DNA of 64,000 bases, from assembly GCF_001632365.1 (NCBI RefSeq), contig NW_024468513.1, positions 1,241,876 to 1,305,875 of the forward strand. Direction: 5' to 3'. A program made the translations under genes and the position numbers. Shown here in pieces: positions 35,056 through 46,376 of this stretch; the stretch's first letter is position 1; each line of letters opens with the position of its first letter. The notes beneath the pieces were generated by a model, which did not search any database, was not told the DNA's origin, and saw only the letters and a program-made list of their open reading frames with translations. The stretch comes from Laetiporus sulphureus 93-53 (taxonomy: Eukaryota > Basidiomycota > Agaricomycetes > Polyporales > Laetiporaceae).

Positions 35056-37529
35056 GATGTTTTGCTGAGTACGCTAACCGGCCAAAGTCCACTCAAGTGG
35101 GCATCCGCCACTGGCCACAAACAGTGGTAAACTGAATTGCCGTTTCGCCGGGCGATCACATCAATTCGTACTTTGTGCTCGGCCACAGCGAGCCTACCAT
35201 CCCGCCTGGACCCGTATGCAGAGCTGCTTTCGCCGTCTACGCGACAATCCTAGATCTAGCCGCGGTGGCTCGTACTGTCTCCAGCTGTGGGCCCTCGGCG
35301 AATGCGGGGTCACAAAATGAAGCATCTTAAACTTCCCATTCAATCCGACGCCATCCGGGAGGGCCTCACACCGACATTTGCTGCTCGCTGCAATCGTGAG
35401 TCGCGAAGGGAAATTTGCTAAAAGAGAATGGGGGCAATGTGAGGGCGAAGGAGTAGTTGGACAAGCTGAACGAGAAGCGGAGCAGAGTGCGCGAGATCAC
35501 GATCGAGCAAGGCGAGAAGGAGCTGCAGGTTGTTGGACAAAAAAATACTTGCCAAAACATCATCATTTGTATGGTGCGCAATCACACACCACCCGGACAT
35601 CCGTACAACCTGTACGAGGCGACGTTCCGTTGCCAGGTATATGCTCCCGTTCACCATGCCAATGCCCCAACACCGCCTCCGGACTTCAGAAGTATCCAGA
35701 ATCGGCTGGGCAGATTGTGTGCAGGTCCAGGTCATCACAGCTTTGAAGTCTCCCGCCATTCCTTTCACGAGCGCCGGTCGTAATGTGGAAGATGTATCTG
35801 AGACAATATCTTGAAATAAGTGATGCAGATTCAAGACCCTTTCATACTCCCAAATATGGTAAGTATTTCCCCAATTTTGCTCACATCATCCACACAGAAA
35901 TATCTTGATGGAGTTTTCATTCTTTTGAGGGCACTATTTTTGTGCATATTATCGGTTGTTTCACCCACTGCGAACGGCCGCATCAATACCTGATTAGCCC
36001 ATATGTCTGGGACATGCCACCAAGCAATATTTGCTGAGCAGACGTAGAACCCCTTAGCAATCTATGGACAATTCAAAATATGGCCTCTGATCGACGCGGT
36101 CTCGTGACATATTGCCTGAGACGCGTCCGCGGTGGCCACATTTAGCGCCACGACGATGTTTCACCACATTGGCCATCAGATTTCATCCATTGATGCTGTC
36201 CCGTGCTTTTATGCGGCATACCGTAGTCTGTTCTGTCAATCACACAAGATGCGTCCAGGCAGGATCACAACCTCAATTGCCTTGCACACGTCGCGCCGAC
36301 GTCATCTGAGTTTGAAACGATGGTTGACCGCGGCTGACAAGGAGGCTCTTGTTTGTTCGACAAATGCACTGTAGGTATAAAAGCCCACCGATCTCAGAGT
36401 CCCGAAGCCCTCACTTCACTTCTTCCTCTCCTTCTATCTTCACCCTTGTCTTGTTCGTTGCTTCGGTTACAGGTAGCGGGCTCGTCGCGACCACTGGGTG
36501 AGCAAAGCTCTCTGCACCACCAGCATGAACTTACGTCGGTCGTTTTCCTCCGTCCCCCATCACAGCGCCGTTAGGGTTGCCGGTTCACGTCCTTGTTATC
36601 AGGTCAGCCTCCTCCGCAACCCGCTCGTTCTCACCGCTGACCAGCCTTGTTGCAGCACCCCGCGTTGGGTTGAGCGACCAACAACGACACCCCCCCCCTT
36701 GGCGTTGAGGAGCTGGAGGTAGGCGGTGTGCGCTAGTCGCCGTCGTCTGGAGGGGGATTCTCGCTGGTCGGGTGTCTTCTCTCGCGTGTCGGGGGTTTCA
36801 ATACTCTCGGGACCGCGATAGGTCGGGCATTCTTTTTTCTTTGAAGGATGGGGGGAGAGCAAGGGACGGAAGGGAGGGGTCTCGAGGGAGGGTCGTCTCT
36901 CGCATTGTTCGAGGTCGGTCCTGGCGCAGGCCTTTTCGTGGCCCTCGGGATAAGTACCCGGCCTGTCTGTTGGGTCGGGGAAACCAGCATGCGCCTGTAA
37001 GCTGTAGGAGGTGGCTACGACGTCGATGGTTGCTGTAGTTCATGATGCGGGAGTCAACTTTATCCTCTGACAGAGACAGGGTATTGTTCGCTTGCAGCTA
37101 GCCCACTGATGAGAGATATAGGTGTCATGGTTTGTAAGGCTAAGAGCAACGGCTGGTGCGCGGCTGAGCTCAGCAGGCTGGTCACGAATGGGTTAGATAG
37201 TCGCATGTGCCTCTCAAATGTGTTCTCCGCGGCGCACCGCGCACATATGCGTCTGCCGCTTTGCTCCAGCCGTAAGGAAGGAAAGAGAAGAGCACAGGTA
37301 GCGGTGACAAGTCATCCATCTTTTCGCCTGTTGTTATCGATGTCTTTGTGGGCTGTAGTAGAGCTCCGCTAGATGCTGTGTGAAAACATCGTCCATTGTT
37401 ATGATTACGAGCGAGACATGTACATATGAGATTGGACAAATGCAACCACGGACTAGATTATTGTTATGCATTACAGATCGCATTATTGTGTCCGAGCACG
37501 AGCCACAGTGTACGAAAATTAGTCCAATG
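35056..37529. other. 2.5 kb without recognised gene
   Basis: It contains several open frames of 70-138 codons around 35360-35830 on both strands, some with coiled-coil-like composition (for example KLNEKRSRVREITIEQGEKEL), but no domain could be named. A TATA box and a short frame at 36376-36722 are listed separately. The stretch 36730-37020 is GC-rich and low in coding signs. Confidence 0.4.
36376..36722 (+). promoter_or_regulatory. TATA box with pyrimidine-rich leader and short ORF
   Basis: TATAAAAG at 36376-36383 is followed by a CT-rich stretch, a common layout of fungal promoters, and by an ATG at 36525. The frame runs 66 codons (MNLRRSFSSVPHHS...) to 36722, with a possible GT donor after about 25 codons. 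The N-terminus is Arg/Ser-rich like a mitochondrial presequence, but I cannot find a matching next exon. Either a promoter with a small unknown gene, or the remains of one. Confidence 0.3.
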
Positions 37530-40516
37530 TTATGATGATGGTTCGCCAGCGACCAGCGCCGGATATGGGTTCACAAGGTCAGCACCTTCACCATCTGGTA
37601 TCTCCTGTTCTTGCTCTTCCTCAATAGTTGCCTCGGTCGCTCTGTCCAACATGTGTGTGAGCCCGATTTCGACCAGAGACAGCCACTGCGCGAGGTCATC
37701 CACCGTTTGCGCCAGTGCAGCGTGCGTGGCTTCGTGGGATGTGACCAACGAACCAAAATCCAGAGGCCGTATAGGAGGCCCAATAAGGTCGAACAAAGGG
37801 CCGGGGAACGACTGAGATGTGCCGTTATGAGAAAGAGACCGCGAATGGGATTGTGTATAAGAGGTAGAAGAATCGCTTGTGCCCACGCGCCCTTCACTGA
37901 TAGAATTATTCATTTGTGATGATAGCGAGCTGAGAGAGGTGGTTGAAGAGGAAGCCGCCGAGTTTGCGAGCGGGAGTGATCGAGAGTGTCCTGTGTCTAC
38001 ATGTGTATAGCTAAATGGGCTTGGCGACGGGGCTGCTCGAGGGGGCTGTGTGATGGAAGGCGATGGAGGAAGCAAATCGGGCATTCCCAGCTTGTGCTCC
38101 GATGTGAGGGTTGGGATCTGTACAGAGGAGGTTAATGTCAGCCACTGACCAATCGACGCAAGAACATACCTTCAGCACGTCCTTGAGGCCAGGAAGTGGG
38201 ACCGATGGACCATGAAAAGATGATTCCGCCAAACTCCCACTCCGCGCCTCCCGATTGCGCGCAAACGGTCTTACAAGCGGTGGCAAGGCTTTGTGTACGT
38301 TCTCCATCACAGCCACTGATGCCAGGCGGTTCAAGCTAGGCTTGCGTGCTACTGAAGCCGAACTAGACTCTGCAGTAGCCTCCGGTGCTGCCATCGCCGA
38401 ATGGGCACGACCCAGCAAGGGTGGGGTGGGGACTTGCGTCGGGGAGGGCACCCGTCTCGGAAGAACGCGAGCATCCAGAGATTGTGTGAACTGGTGTGCA
38501 CCAGAGGACATCGTGGAAATAGTAGATACGCTTGCATGGCTCGGAGATGCGCGATTATGTCCTCTGAAGATCTCGGGCGTCGGAAGGGGGGAATCGACGA
38601 GCCGCCCACCTCCCGACCCTGGCGTTGCAGGAAACCGGAATCCTGCAGATGGAGGAGGAGTGCGCTCAGTGCGATGCGACCGTAATACTGACGACGAACT
38701 TCCTGCAGCGGTACTCCGAGAACGTTTACGAAAGATATTGGGCTTCTCAGGAGGAATGGGAGGATGTTCTGGAGAAGACGACGACAACACGATCGGAGGA
38801 GTGGAGCCTTCAATGGCCAAGTCAAGCGAAGACTTCTTCGGAGGTGCTGGGATCTCTATATCAGGAGGGCCGCGATTCGAACGGACTTCGCGATAGCTCG
38901 GTATCGATCTCCCAGATTGAGCGGTGTACCCTAGCCCACTACTCGCTGGTCCCTCTGGTCTTTTGCCTATCGGGATTCCAGGACCAAGAGGGGGCAGCCG
39001 ATCGCGATCATCCTCATCGTCATTGGGAGGCAACGGAGGCAACTTGGATTTACTCCGTGGTGTAGAAGTCCGCGGAGGGAAGACAAAGTCAGACTGTTTC
39101 GCTGTGTCCGGCTCGGCTCCGGCGGAATCAGCGGATAGCGGCATCCTCACTCCAGACCGACTCCGGACACGTAATTGAGAGCTGGGAGGAAGCAGTGGGG
39201 GCGTGTTGATTTGCAGCTCGCTGTGCGGAGGTCCAAAACCTGGCATCCGGAAAGGGTCTGAAGCTGCACTCTCGTCCTCGAAAAGCCTGCGCAGAGTAGG
39301 AGGAACTTTTGAAGCGGCAGAAGGTCTCACAGTTGGAAATGCTGATGGGGTCTCATCGTCTGGGGTAGCCAGAAGACCATATTCCGAGCTCGTCCTCCCT
39401 GAATCAATGGATGGGCGCCCACGTACGGTGTCAAACTCCCATGGATTCTCGTCCTCCAAATCCACTGGGGGCTGAGAACTAAAAAAGGCTCATTAAAGCT
39501 AGAATCAGACGAACTGACGGTCGATCTACGTACTCTCGTTCCTCTTCCTCTTCCCATGGGAGTCGACCAGCCACACTTGCTCTGGAACCACCGCTCTGCT
39601 GCCAGGCATCGTATCGAAGAATAAGATCCTTGAGCGTCATTATGGGAACTTTCGCAATAGATTTAATCCATTTTGTCTTGGACAGCTCGTCAGCAGTCAG
39701 ACGCTGTCTCAAACGTGAGCGAGGCATATAATACAGGTAGTAAGTGAACTGTCGTACGTCGTTCGGCAATTCTCTCAAGCAGTGTGAGACAAATTCGCGC
39801 AGTTCTTTGCTCCCCTCACCCTCTATTAATCGTGGCGGTTTCATTCGGGGGATCATTTGAATAAGTTTTGCTTGGTCCACAACATGTGAATTAGGCGCGC
39901 TCCCTTTATTCATCTCGTAAATCATGATGCCCAGGCTCCAGATATCAGCTTTTGTGTCGTACGCCGAGGCATTCGCTACTTCGGGAGCCATCCAATGTGG
40001 TGTACCAACCAAAGTGTTTCGTTTACTAGAGGCGGTCACGAGGAGTGCAGACACGCCGAAATCGCATATCATCACCCTTCCTGCTGCAGTTATGAGGATG
40101 TTGGCGGCTTTGAGGTCACGATGAATAATCGCAGATTTGTGCAGATAGCTCAAGCCCATGAGAACCTCCCTTGTGATCACAGAGACGTACTTCTCCTCGA
40201 GAACGCCGTCTTTACAAGCCTTCATGAGCGTGCGGACGCTGCCTCCCTGAGCATACTCCATGACAATCCAGACTCGAGGACCATCCAGAAAGCAACCATA
40301 GTATCGTGTGACATTTGGCGCGTCCCGCAGCTGTGTCAAGAGTGCGACTTCGCGCTGAATGTCGCCCACATCGTCATCTTCAGTGTCTAGATTTATGATT
40401 TTCAGAGCAACGACATTTCCAGTCGTAATCTCCTCTCCTTTGTGCACAGAGCCATAAGCGCCTTTACCGACTGTCTCCAAGCGTTTGTACAGCTGATGGA
40501 CGGAAGGTTGGGGCAT
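37530..40516 (-). CDS. nak1: NAK1/KIC1-type germinal-centre (Ste20-like) kinase
   Basis: Ser/Thr kinase resembling fission-yeast Nak1 and budding-yeast Kic1, which act in the MOR/RAM polarity and cell-separation pathway. Start ATG at 40514-40516 (MPQPSVHQLYKRLE; an in-frame ATG 16 codons upstream is possible), stop 37530-37532. The kinase domain occupies roughly residues 10-270: VGKGAYGSVHKG (Gly loop), VALKI (Lys), IHRDLKAANILI (catalytic loop), CDFGVS, GTPHWMAPEV, WSLGIMIYEM. Introns lie at 39479-39533 and 38118-38169, with a probable 54-nt in-frame intron at 39704-39757. The remaining ~680 residues are Pro/Ser-rich and disordered until a short helical, acidic C-terminus (TVDDLAQWLSLVEIGLTHML ... 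ATIEEEQEQE). It is divergent from GCD1 by 333 bp. Confidence 0.9.
39704..39757 (-). other. probable 54-nt stop-free intron in NAK1
   Basis: Starts GTACGA and ends GACAG, is 54 nt long and contains no stop in the reading frame, so both spliced and retained mRNAs are translatable. Removal joins LPND to RLTADELSKTKW, the expected Asp-Arg of kinase subdomain XI. Retention inserts 18 residues (VRQFTYYLYYMPRSRLRQ). Confidence 0.75.
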
Positions 40517-40849
40517 AGCAAGGGACTTCAGACGCAGATGGTAGCAAGACCGTGGTGGTGACAAGGAGCGAATGACGGTGAGGATCAGGGCAGGTGAACG
40601 CGTGGAGAATCATGGAAGAGCATTCAAAGAGCAGCTGCCGACAGACAACACAAAAGAACGGCGAGACGAGACATCAGCAGGCCTGTGCTCGTTGGTCAAT
40701 AGGAAGACTTCTGGACAATGCCCACGAGTTATAAAATAACTGTCTGATAACCTCTTACCGTTCAAAATCACGAGGATAATACCACTCAGCGCTCAGCCAG
40801 CCTTGACTCTGCCAGGCCCACAATCTTAATTTCGTCGAGATACTCTGCT
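40517..40849. promoter_or_regulatory. divergent promoter of NAK1 and GCD1
   Basis: 333 bp between the two start codons. It contains an AT-rich patch around 40730-40745 (ATAAAATAACTG). No named factor site is obvious. Confidence 0.45.
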
Positions 40850-42783
40850 ATGGACTTTGATGAGACTTCAACGAAGCTCATCCCGCAAGAGTTCCTTGCC
40901 GTCGTACTTGCGGGATTTGGCAACGAGTGAGTGCACGGTATCTCCAAATTCCGGCAGGAACATGCTGATCTGTATGTAGGCTACTCCCACTTACCGGCAA
41001 TTATGGCGACGAGCCCAGCCCAAAAGCCCTGCTGCCGATTGCAAACAAGCCTATGCTAGAGTATCCTCTCGTATGGATTGAACAGTCTGTCATTAGAGGC
41101 ATGCGTCAACTCCGAGACCGGTCCTACATATCTCCTCACACCTCGCGCAGATGTCCTGCTTATCTGCCCGACCGCACATCGGTCTGCACTGTCGAACTAT
41201 GTGCAGTCTGATGCCTCATCGGCATTTCCATCTCTGCGCATAGACCTCCAGACGTATGATGAGACGCAGGAATCCAGCGTCGGGACATGCACGATCCTCC
41301 GACATTTCTCTCATCGCATTCAACAAGACTTCGTCTTGCTCCCATGCGACTTCGTGTCTCCGCCTTCCTTCTCGCTCTCCAAGATTTTGAACAAGTTCAG
41401 AACGGAGTCGACCTATGACGGAGCGATTGCTACGGCGTGCTTCTTCGAGAGCCGCAAATCCGAGAAGGGCAGCACCACCGAAGAGTGGGGTGTCCTACCG
41501 TCCGCTGTCCCAGTCGTGAGGGACGATCGGTCTGGCACACTCTTGTATGTCGACAGTCCAGACGATCTCGATACCAATGGCGAAGAGCTGGAATTGCGGA
41601 TGAGCCTGTTGTCTCGGTGAGGCGACTTGCTCACGCACTAGAGCGCGGTCTGATGTTGGTCATCCTGCAGGTATCCTCGGGCGCGGTTGTCTGCCAACCT
41701 AGAAGACTCGCACGTATACGTCTGCCGACGGCAGGTGCTTGATGCGTTGAATGAGAAGCCTCAATTCGATTCGATACGAGAAGAATTCATACCATGGCTT
41801 TGCAAACCTCAATATCAGCGTGTCAAGCGGGTAAAATACGGGCACAGTGCGAAATTCTGTTTCGATCCATGCAACGTCCCATGAGCTCATTTGTCGGTAG
41901 TCCTCAGTCCCAACGCGAACGCACTGACTCAAGCGCTTGCGCTCAAACATTCGACGCTATACACGCAAAAGCACGGGAGCCATCTGCAAAGCGAGGATTT
42001 CTTGCGCAGTCCCGCATCAGATGGTCAGACCGAAGAGCATTCTCGATCAATACTCCAGGCAGAGGGCGAAGATGAGGACGAGAACCTTGCAAGTCTCCGA
42101 ATCGGACTAGTTGTTCAACGAGCGGACGCAGGCTATGCCGCTCGTGCCAACAATCTCCAGACATATCTGGAGCTGAACCGGCATGTACGCATTGTCACGC
42201 TGACATCGAGTTCTGCGCCTACTCATCGTCCTTCAGTTCCTCTCGCAGACGACCTATGCATTACCTACCGACCAGGAGAGCCGATCACTCATTGACCACA
42301 AAGCCCAGATTTCGTCAGATTCGATGATCGGGCATTCTACACGCGTTGAAGAACGCACAAATATCAAGAAGTCTATGATTGGCCAGCACTGTATCATTGG
42401 CAAGATGGTGAAGATTGTGGGTTGTGTCATTCAAGACCATTGTGTGATTGCAGATGGGTATGCACAGCCTCATACCTCGTATTCATCTGACTTAGTAGAT
42501 CGTCTTCTTGCAGAGCAAAGCTTGATGGCTGCATTCTGGGAAAGGGCACGAAAGTCGGTGAGAAGGCAGAACTGTCAAGATGCGTCACCCAGTGTGGTTA
42601 CGAAGTCAGCGCGGGCGGTACGTTTGGGATCACCTGCAAATGAAATGCTGCAGTTTACTCATATAATTCAAAGATTCCATTCGGAACGAGAAACTCGATA
42701 TCACCGACTGGACAGCGCCGCTCTCAGATGAGGAAGAGAGCGACGACGGAAATGGCGATACTCAATCCGATGACAGCGATTGA
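40850..42783 (+). CDS. GCD1: translation initiation factor eIF2B subunit gamma
   Basis: Subunit of the guanine-nucleotide exchange factor that recycles eIF2. The N-terminus has the nucleotidyltransferase-like fold (AVVLAGFGNELLPLTGNYGDEPSPKALLPIANKPMLEYPL, where the usual G-x-G loop is recognisable), then DVLLICPTAH and VLLPCDFV. The C-terminal part has left-handed beta-helix hexapeptide repeats (IGHSTRVEERTNIKKSMIGQHCIIGKMVKIVGCVI) and a terminal acidic tail (SDEEESDDGNGD). Exons: 40850-40926, 40980-41098, 41151 onward; intron 2 (41099-41150) uses a GC donor. Several further short introns follow (near 41619, 41861, 42187, 42457, 42618). Stop TGA 42781-42783. It converges on eIF3c, 194 bp away. 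Confidence 0.92.
41099..41150 (+). other. GC-AG intron 2 of GCD1
   Basis: Exon 2 ends ATT AGA G at 41098 and exon 3 begins AT GTC CTG at 41151, giving EQSVIRDVLLICP, the expected family sequence in the correct phase. The 52-nt intron begins GCATGC. No GT donor nearby gives a readable protein. Confidence 0.7.
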
Positions 42784-42977
42784 ACTGCATGCATACGAGT
42801 ACACCGCATTTACACATTGTAGACGCATCCGTATCCCTTGTCGAGGAATGGCAATCACAGATGGACATCGCAGCAACAAGACACTGCTGTGGTAAATCAT
42901 TCATACACATCGTAGACGAAACAGTATAAAACAGCAAAATCGTGATAAAGCGTAGGTAGACATCGTTATATCAACAT

Positions 42978-45969
42978 TCATCGGGTCCTTTGGGTGCCGC
43001 CTGCCATCTGGTTTCCGAGACCTTGCGCGAAGCGTCCGCCGCGGCCTCCGCGTGCACCACCTAAAAACACATATCAACGCCGTTGCGTAAAATCGAGTAA
43101 GAGCAGCAAGACTTACCGCGCACACCGCCCCGGTTCCTCTCGCCCCCTCGCCTCCGCTCCTGCGTCTGCTCACCGCGCTTGTCGCCCTTGCCGCCATCGG
43201 CACGGTCGCCCCACCCCGCAGCGGGACCGAGCTTGTTGTCGAGGTTCTTCTCAGTCTGCTCGAGCATGCTGTTGATCTTGTCGGCCAGGATCTGTGCAAG
43301 CTGCTGCGGCCGCGAGAGCTCAATGCGGTTGAACACCAGGACGCCCGCGGCCTGGTCGAGCGACGCCGCCAGCTCTTCGTTCCAGATCATCTTGGAGACG
43401 ATGGAGGTGACGGCGCGCAGTGGCAGCGAAAACGTCCGCGAAAGGAGCGACAGCGAGAGGGTGCTGTAATGCGGCGCGTATGTGAAAAGGTAAGTTCGCA
43501 GGCCTTCCTCCTGGATCCGCCTAGGTAGAAATATTAGATAAGGAAAATAAAAACTTTCATTAAATCGACGTACTTCGCAAGCATCTCCTTGACAGAGTTG
43601 CACTCTGGCATCAAACTCCAGATCTTGATGCTCTGGATCAAATCACGACACTTCTCCCACTCGCCATTCTGCAGCGCCTTGCTCGCCTGCATGATGTGGT
43701 CTCGCGTACTCTCCGGCGGGCCCGTGAACACCTGGCGGTCCGCAAAGTCGAGCAGGCGCCTGAACGGCTTCGAGATCACCTTGCGGCGCTGCTCCTCCGT
43801 GTCGATGCTCGCGAGCAGCGGGATCTCGACGAGCATGCTCGACACGAGGAACGCCGCCTCGAGCAGCTCCGTGTTGATGTGCATGTGGAAAGGCAGCTGT
43901 CGTTGGCGCTCTGCCTTCTCCTGCTCCGGCGTCAGCGTCTGGTGCCTTTGCTGATGCACGCCCTGCGCGAGCAGCTCTTTCACGCGCTGCGTCGCGAATA
44001 TGTCCTGCAGCGTCGCTTGCGCCTCCTTGATAAGCCCACACCGGAACGCGCTGAGACCGAGCTGGACGACCGTGCGGTTGTACAGAATCTGCGTCGCGAC
44101 GTCCGCGGAGTAGATGGACTCTTGCAGATGCGACATGAGCAGCATGTCCCGCGCGGTGTGGAAATCGTTGTGCAGGGCATAATGGTAGATGTGGCAGAGC
44201 ATCGCACGAGTGCGGAGGAAGGAGTTGCTGGACTTGTACAGATGTACACAGAGTGCGTGAATGAGAGGCGTGGTCTTGCCATCAGCAGGCAACACTATCG
44301 AGGGATGGGTATCTGAGGCGGTGACGGCTGCTTCGAGAGCATGTACTACGGCGTCGGGCTATCAAATGGCTCAGACGACACTCGGAACCCATAAAAGAGC
44401 ATGCACGTACCTTCGAGTAGATGTGCTCCAACCGCCGCATGATCACCCGCCCGAGCGGGTCCTCGTCTTTGTTCCTCTCGTACAGCGCCTGCGACCTGCA
44501 GATCGTGCAATACAACCCCTTCTCATCCTTCAGCCGTTCGACATACTCCGTCCCATGCGGGTCGATATTCTGCAGACTCTTCGTAAACTCGTCATCGAGG
44601 CGATCCACGAAGCTGATGATGCTCCCGCGGATGCGTACCACGCCGTCCTTCTCCGTCTCAGGCGTGCGCTCCGCGAGCTCATCGTACTCCTCCGTCGTCT
44701 CCTGGATCACATATCCCGGCTCCGCCATCACGATCGCAATCAGCTGGTCCACCTCGCGCTGCGCCGCGACCCAGAGCCCGATCGGCATGTGCGTCGCGAC
44801 GGACGAGTTATAGTCGAACCGCGCCGAGATGAGCGTGAGCAGCACCCGGATGCGCTGGTACGACGTCACCGCGACCTCGAGCAGTTTCTCGAGGATCCGG
44901 ATCTGCTCGTGCCGGTCGGTGTTCTGGTGACAATTCTCAGCACACGCACGACGAAGAAGGGATGTATGCACGACGGACCTTTTTACCACGAGCCTCCTGC
45001 ACCAGCTGCAGGTTTTTGAAGATGCTGTCCGCCGTGAACTGTATGGCCTTTCCGCCCTTGCCGACAGTGGTGAAGGCCTCCTCGCCCTCGCCTTCCTCCT
45101 CCTCCTCCTCTACCTTCTTCCTTTTCTGTTTTGGCGCGGAGGGCGCAACCTCCGGGACCAATGCAGCTTGATATTCTCTCTCGACTGCCTCCGGATCCTA
45201 CACAGCGACAGTCCACGATACAGGGCAAGACGAACAGTAAATCACCACTAGAAGGAAGAACGATGAACGAGAGAGACAGACCTCCTGGAAGCGCTTGATT
45301 TCCGCCTCGTACTCCTTCGCGACCTTCTTCACCTTCTGCTTCATCCCATTGAGCGCACGCGCATTGCTCGCATTCATCTTCTTCTTCGCCTCCTTCTCCT
45401 TGGCCACCGCGCTGGTCAGCGAGTCCTCGAGACCGATCAGCGTACGGATGTAAAACGGCGGCACGAGCTCCGAGACATTCTGCTGGCGCTGCGCCATGCG
45501 CACCAGCTTATCAAACTCTGCTCCTCATCAGCAACCTGCATCGTATGCGGCGAGCGAGCGTAGACGCACCATTCGAGATGGCAACCCAATCATTAATCTT
45601 GAGCGCGTTATCCATCGTCTTCCCACACGCCTCCATCTCATCAAGACGCTTATCCCTTGCGCTCTTAACAACCCTCTTCACCTCCTCATCGCTCTCCTCC
45701 TCGCTCCCCGCCACGAGGAACCGACTCCGCTTCTTCGCGCCCTCCCCCTCCTCCTCGCTCGCCTCGCTCTCCTCCTCGCTCTCGCTCTCCTCAGACTCGC
45801 TCTCTGAGGATGACGCGCCCCCTGGCTTGCGCAGGAAGCGCGACATCGCGGGCTTTGCTGCAGGTGTCTTTGCTGCAGCGGCTCCCTCATCGTCGCTGGA
45901 CATGAGCTCCTCCTCAGAGGACTCGGATTCGCTGTCGCTGTCGCCTGCTTGCCGGAAAAATCGAGACAT
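42978..45969 (-). CDS. NIP1: translation initiation factor eIF3 subunit c
   Basis: Core scaffold subunit of eIF3, which contacts eIF1 and eIF5 on the 40S ribosome. Start ATG at 45967-45969 (MSRFFRQAGDSDSESES), stop 42978-42980. The N-terminus is strongly acidic with many Ser and a repeated MSRFxRK/Q step, typical of fungal Nip1. The middle carries the conserved TYEYVERLKDEKGLY-like segment, here GTEYVERLKDEKGLYC. The C-terminal half is the PCI domain (YALHNDFHTARDMLLMSHLQ, IWSLMPECNSVKEML, SLPLRAVTSIVSKMIWNEELAASLD). The tail is Arg/Gly-rich (RRRGGERNRGGVRGGARGGRGG). About six introns. Antisense frames in this gene are shadows. Confidence 0.95.
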
Positions 45970-46376
45970 GGTGGGCTACAGGGGACGGTGATTGAGGTGC
46001 AGAGGCGTTGTAAGCAGTCTGACTGATTACAGCCGTATGCGACACTCGTCCCATAAATTTTGAGTTTCGGTACTTTCCGCCACATTGAAGCGCTTACTCA
46101 ACTTCCAGATTAGGCAGGCTCCGTGGGAATGGGCTCACTGTGGCGCCCGTGCTCCTCTTAATCATGCATTGGCTCCTCAGCATCGTCGGATACCATGGAA
46201 GAGCCACAGGACGGCCTGACTGAAAGCCAGTGCGAAACGATGACGTGTTAATTCGCACATCATGTCATTTGTCGGATGTCGGGGGAGTATACTAGTGGTA
46301 AGATACAGGATTGCGGACGGGAATAGTTCACACATTGTTGTCCTGTCCATTATAATTTTACATCGAACTAGTCCAC
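45970..46376. other. intergenic region upstream of NIP1
   Basis: 407 bp, no gene seen. It holds the NIP1 promoter and the 3' flank of the OM14-like gene. Confidence 0.45.

Noticed and set aside
36566..36576. TTAGGGTT, a telomere-like octamer
   Set aside because: A single copy, as expected by chance; no array of telomeric repeats, despite the RAP1 gene in the window.
43696..45019. Plus-strand ORFs of 206 and 252 codons
   Set aside because: Antisense to eIF3c exons; Arg/Leu/His-rich shadow composition.
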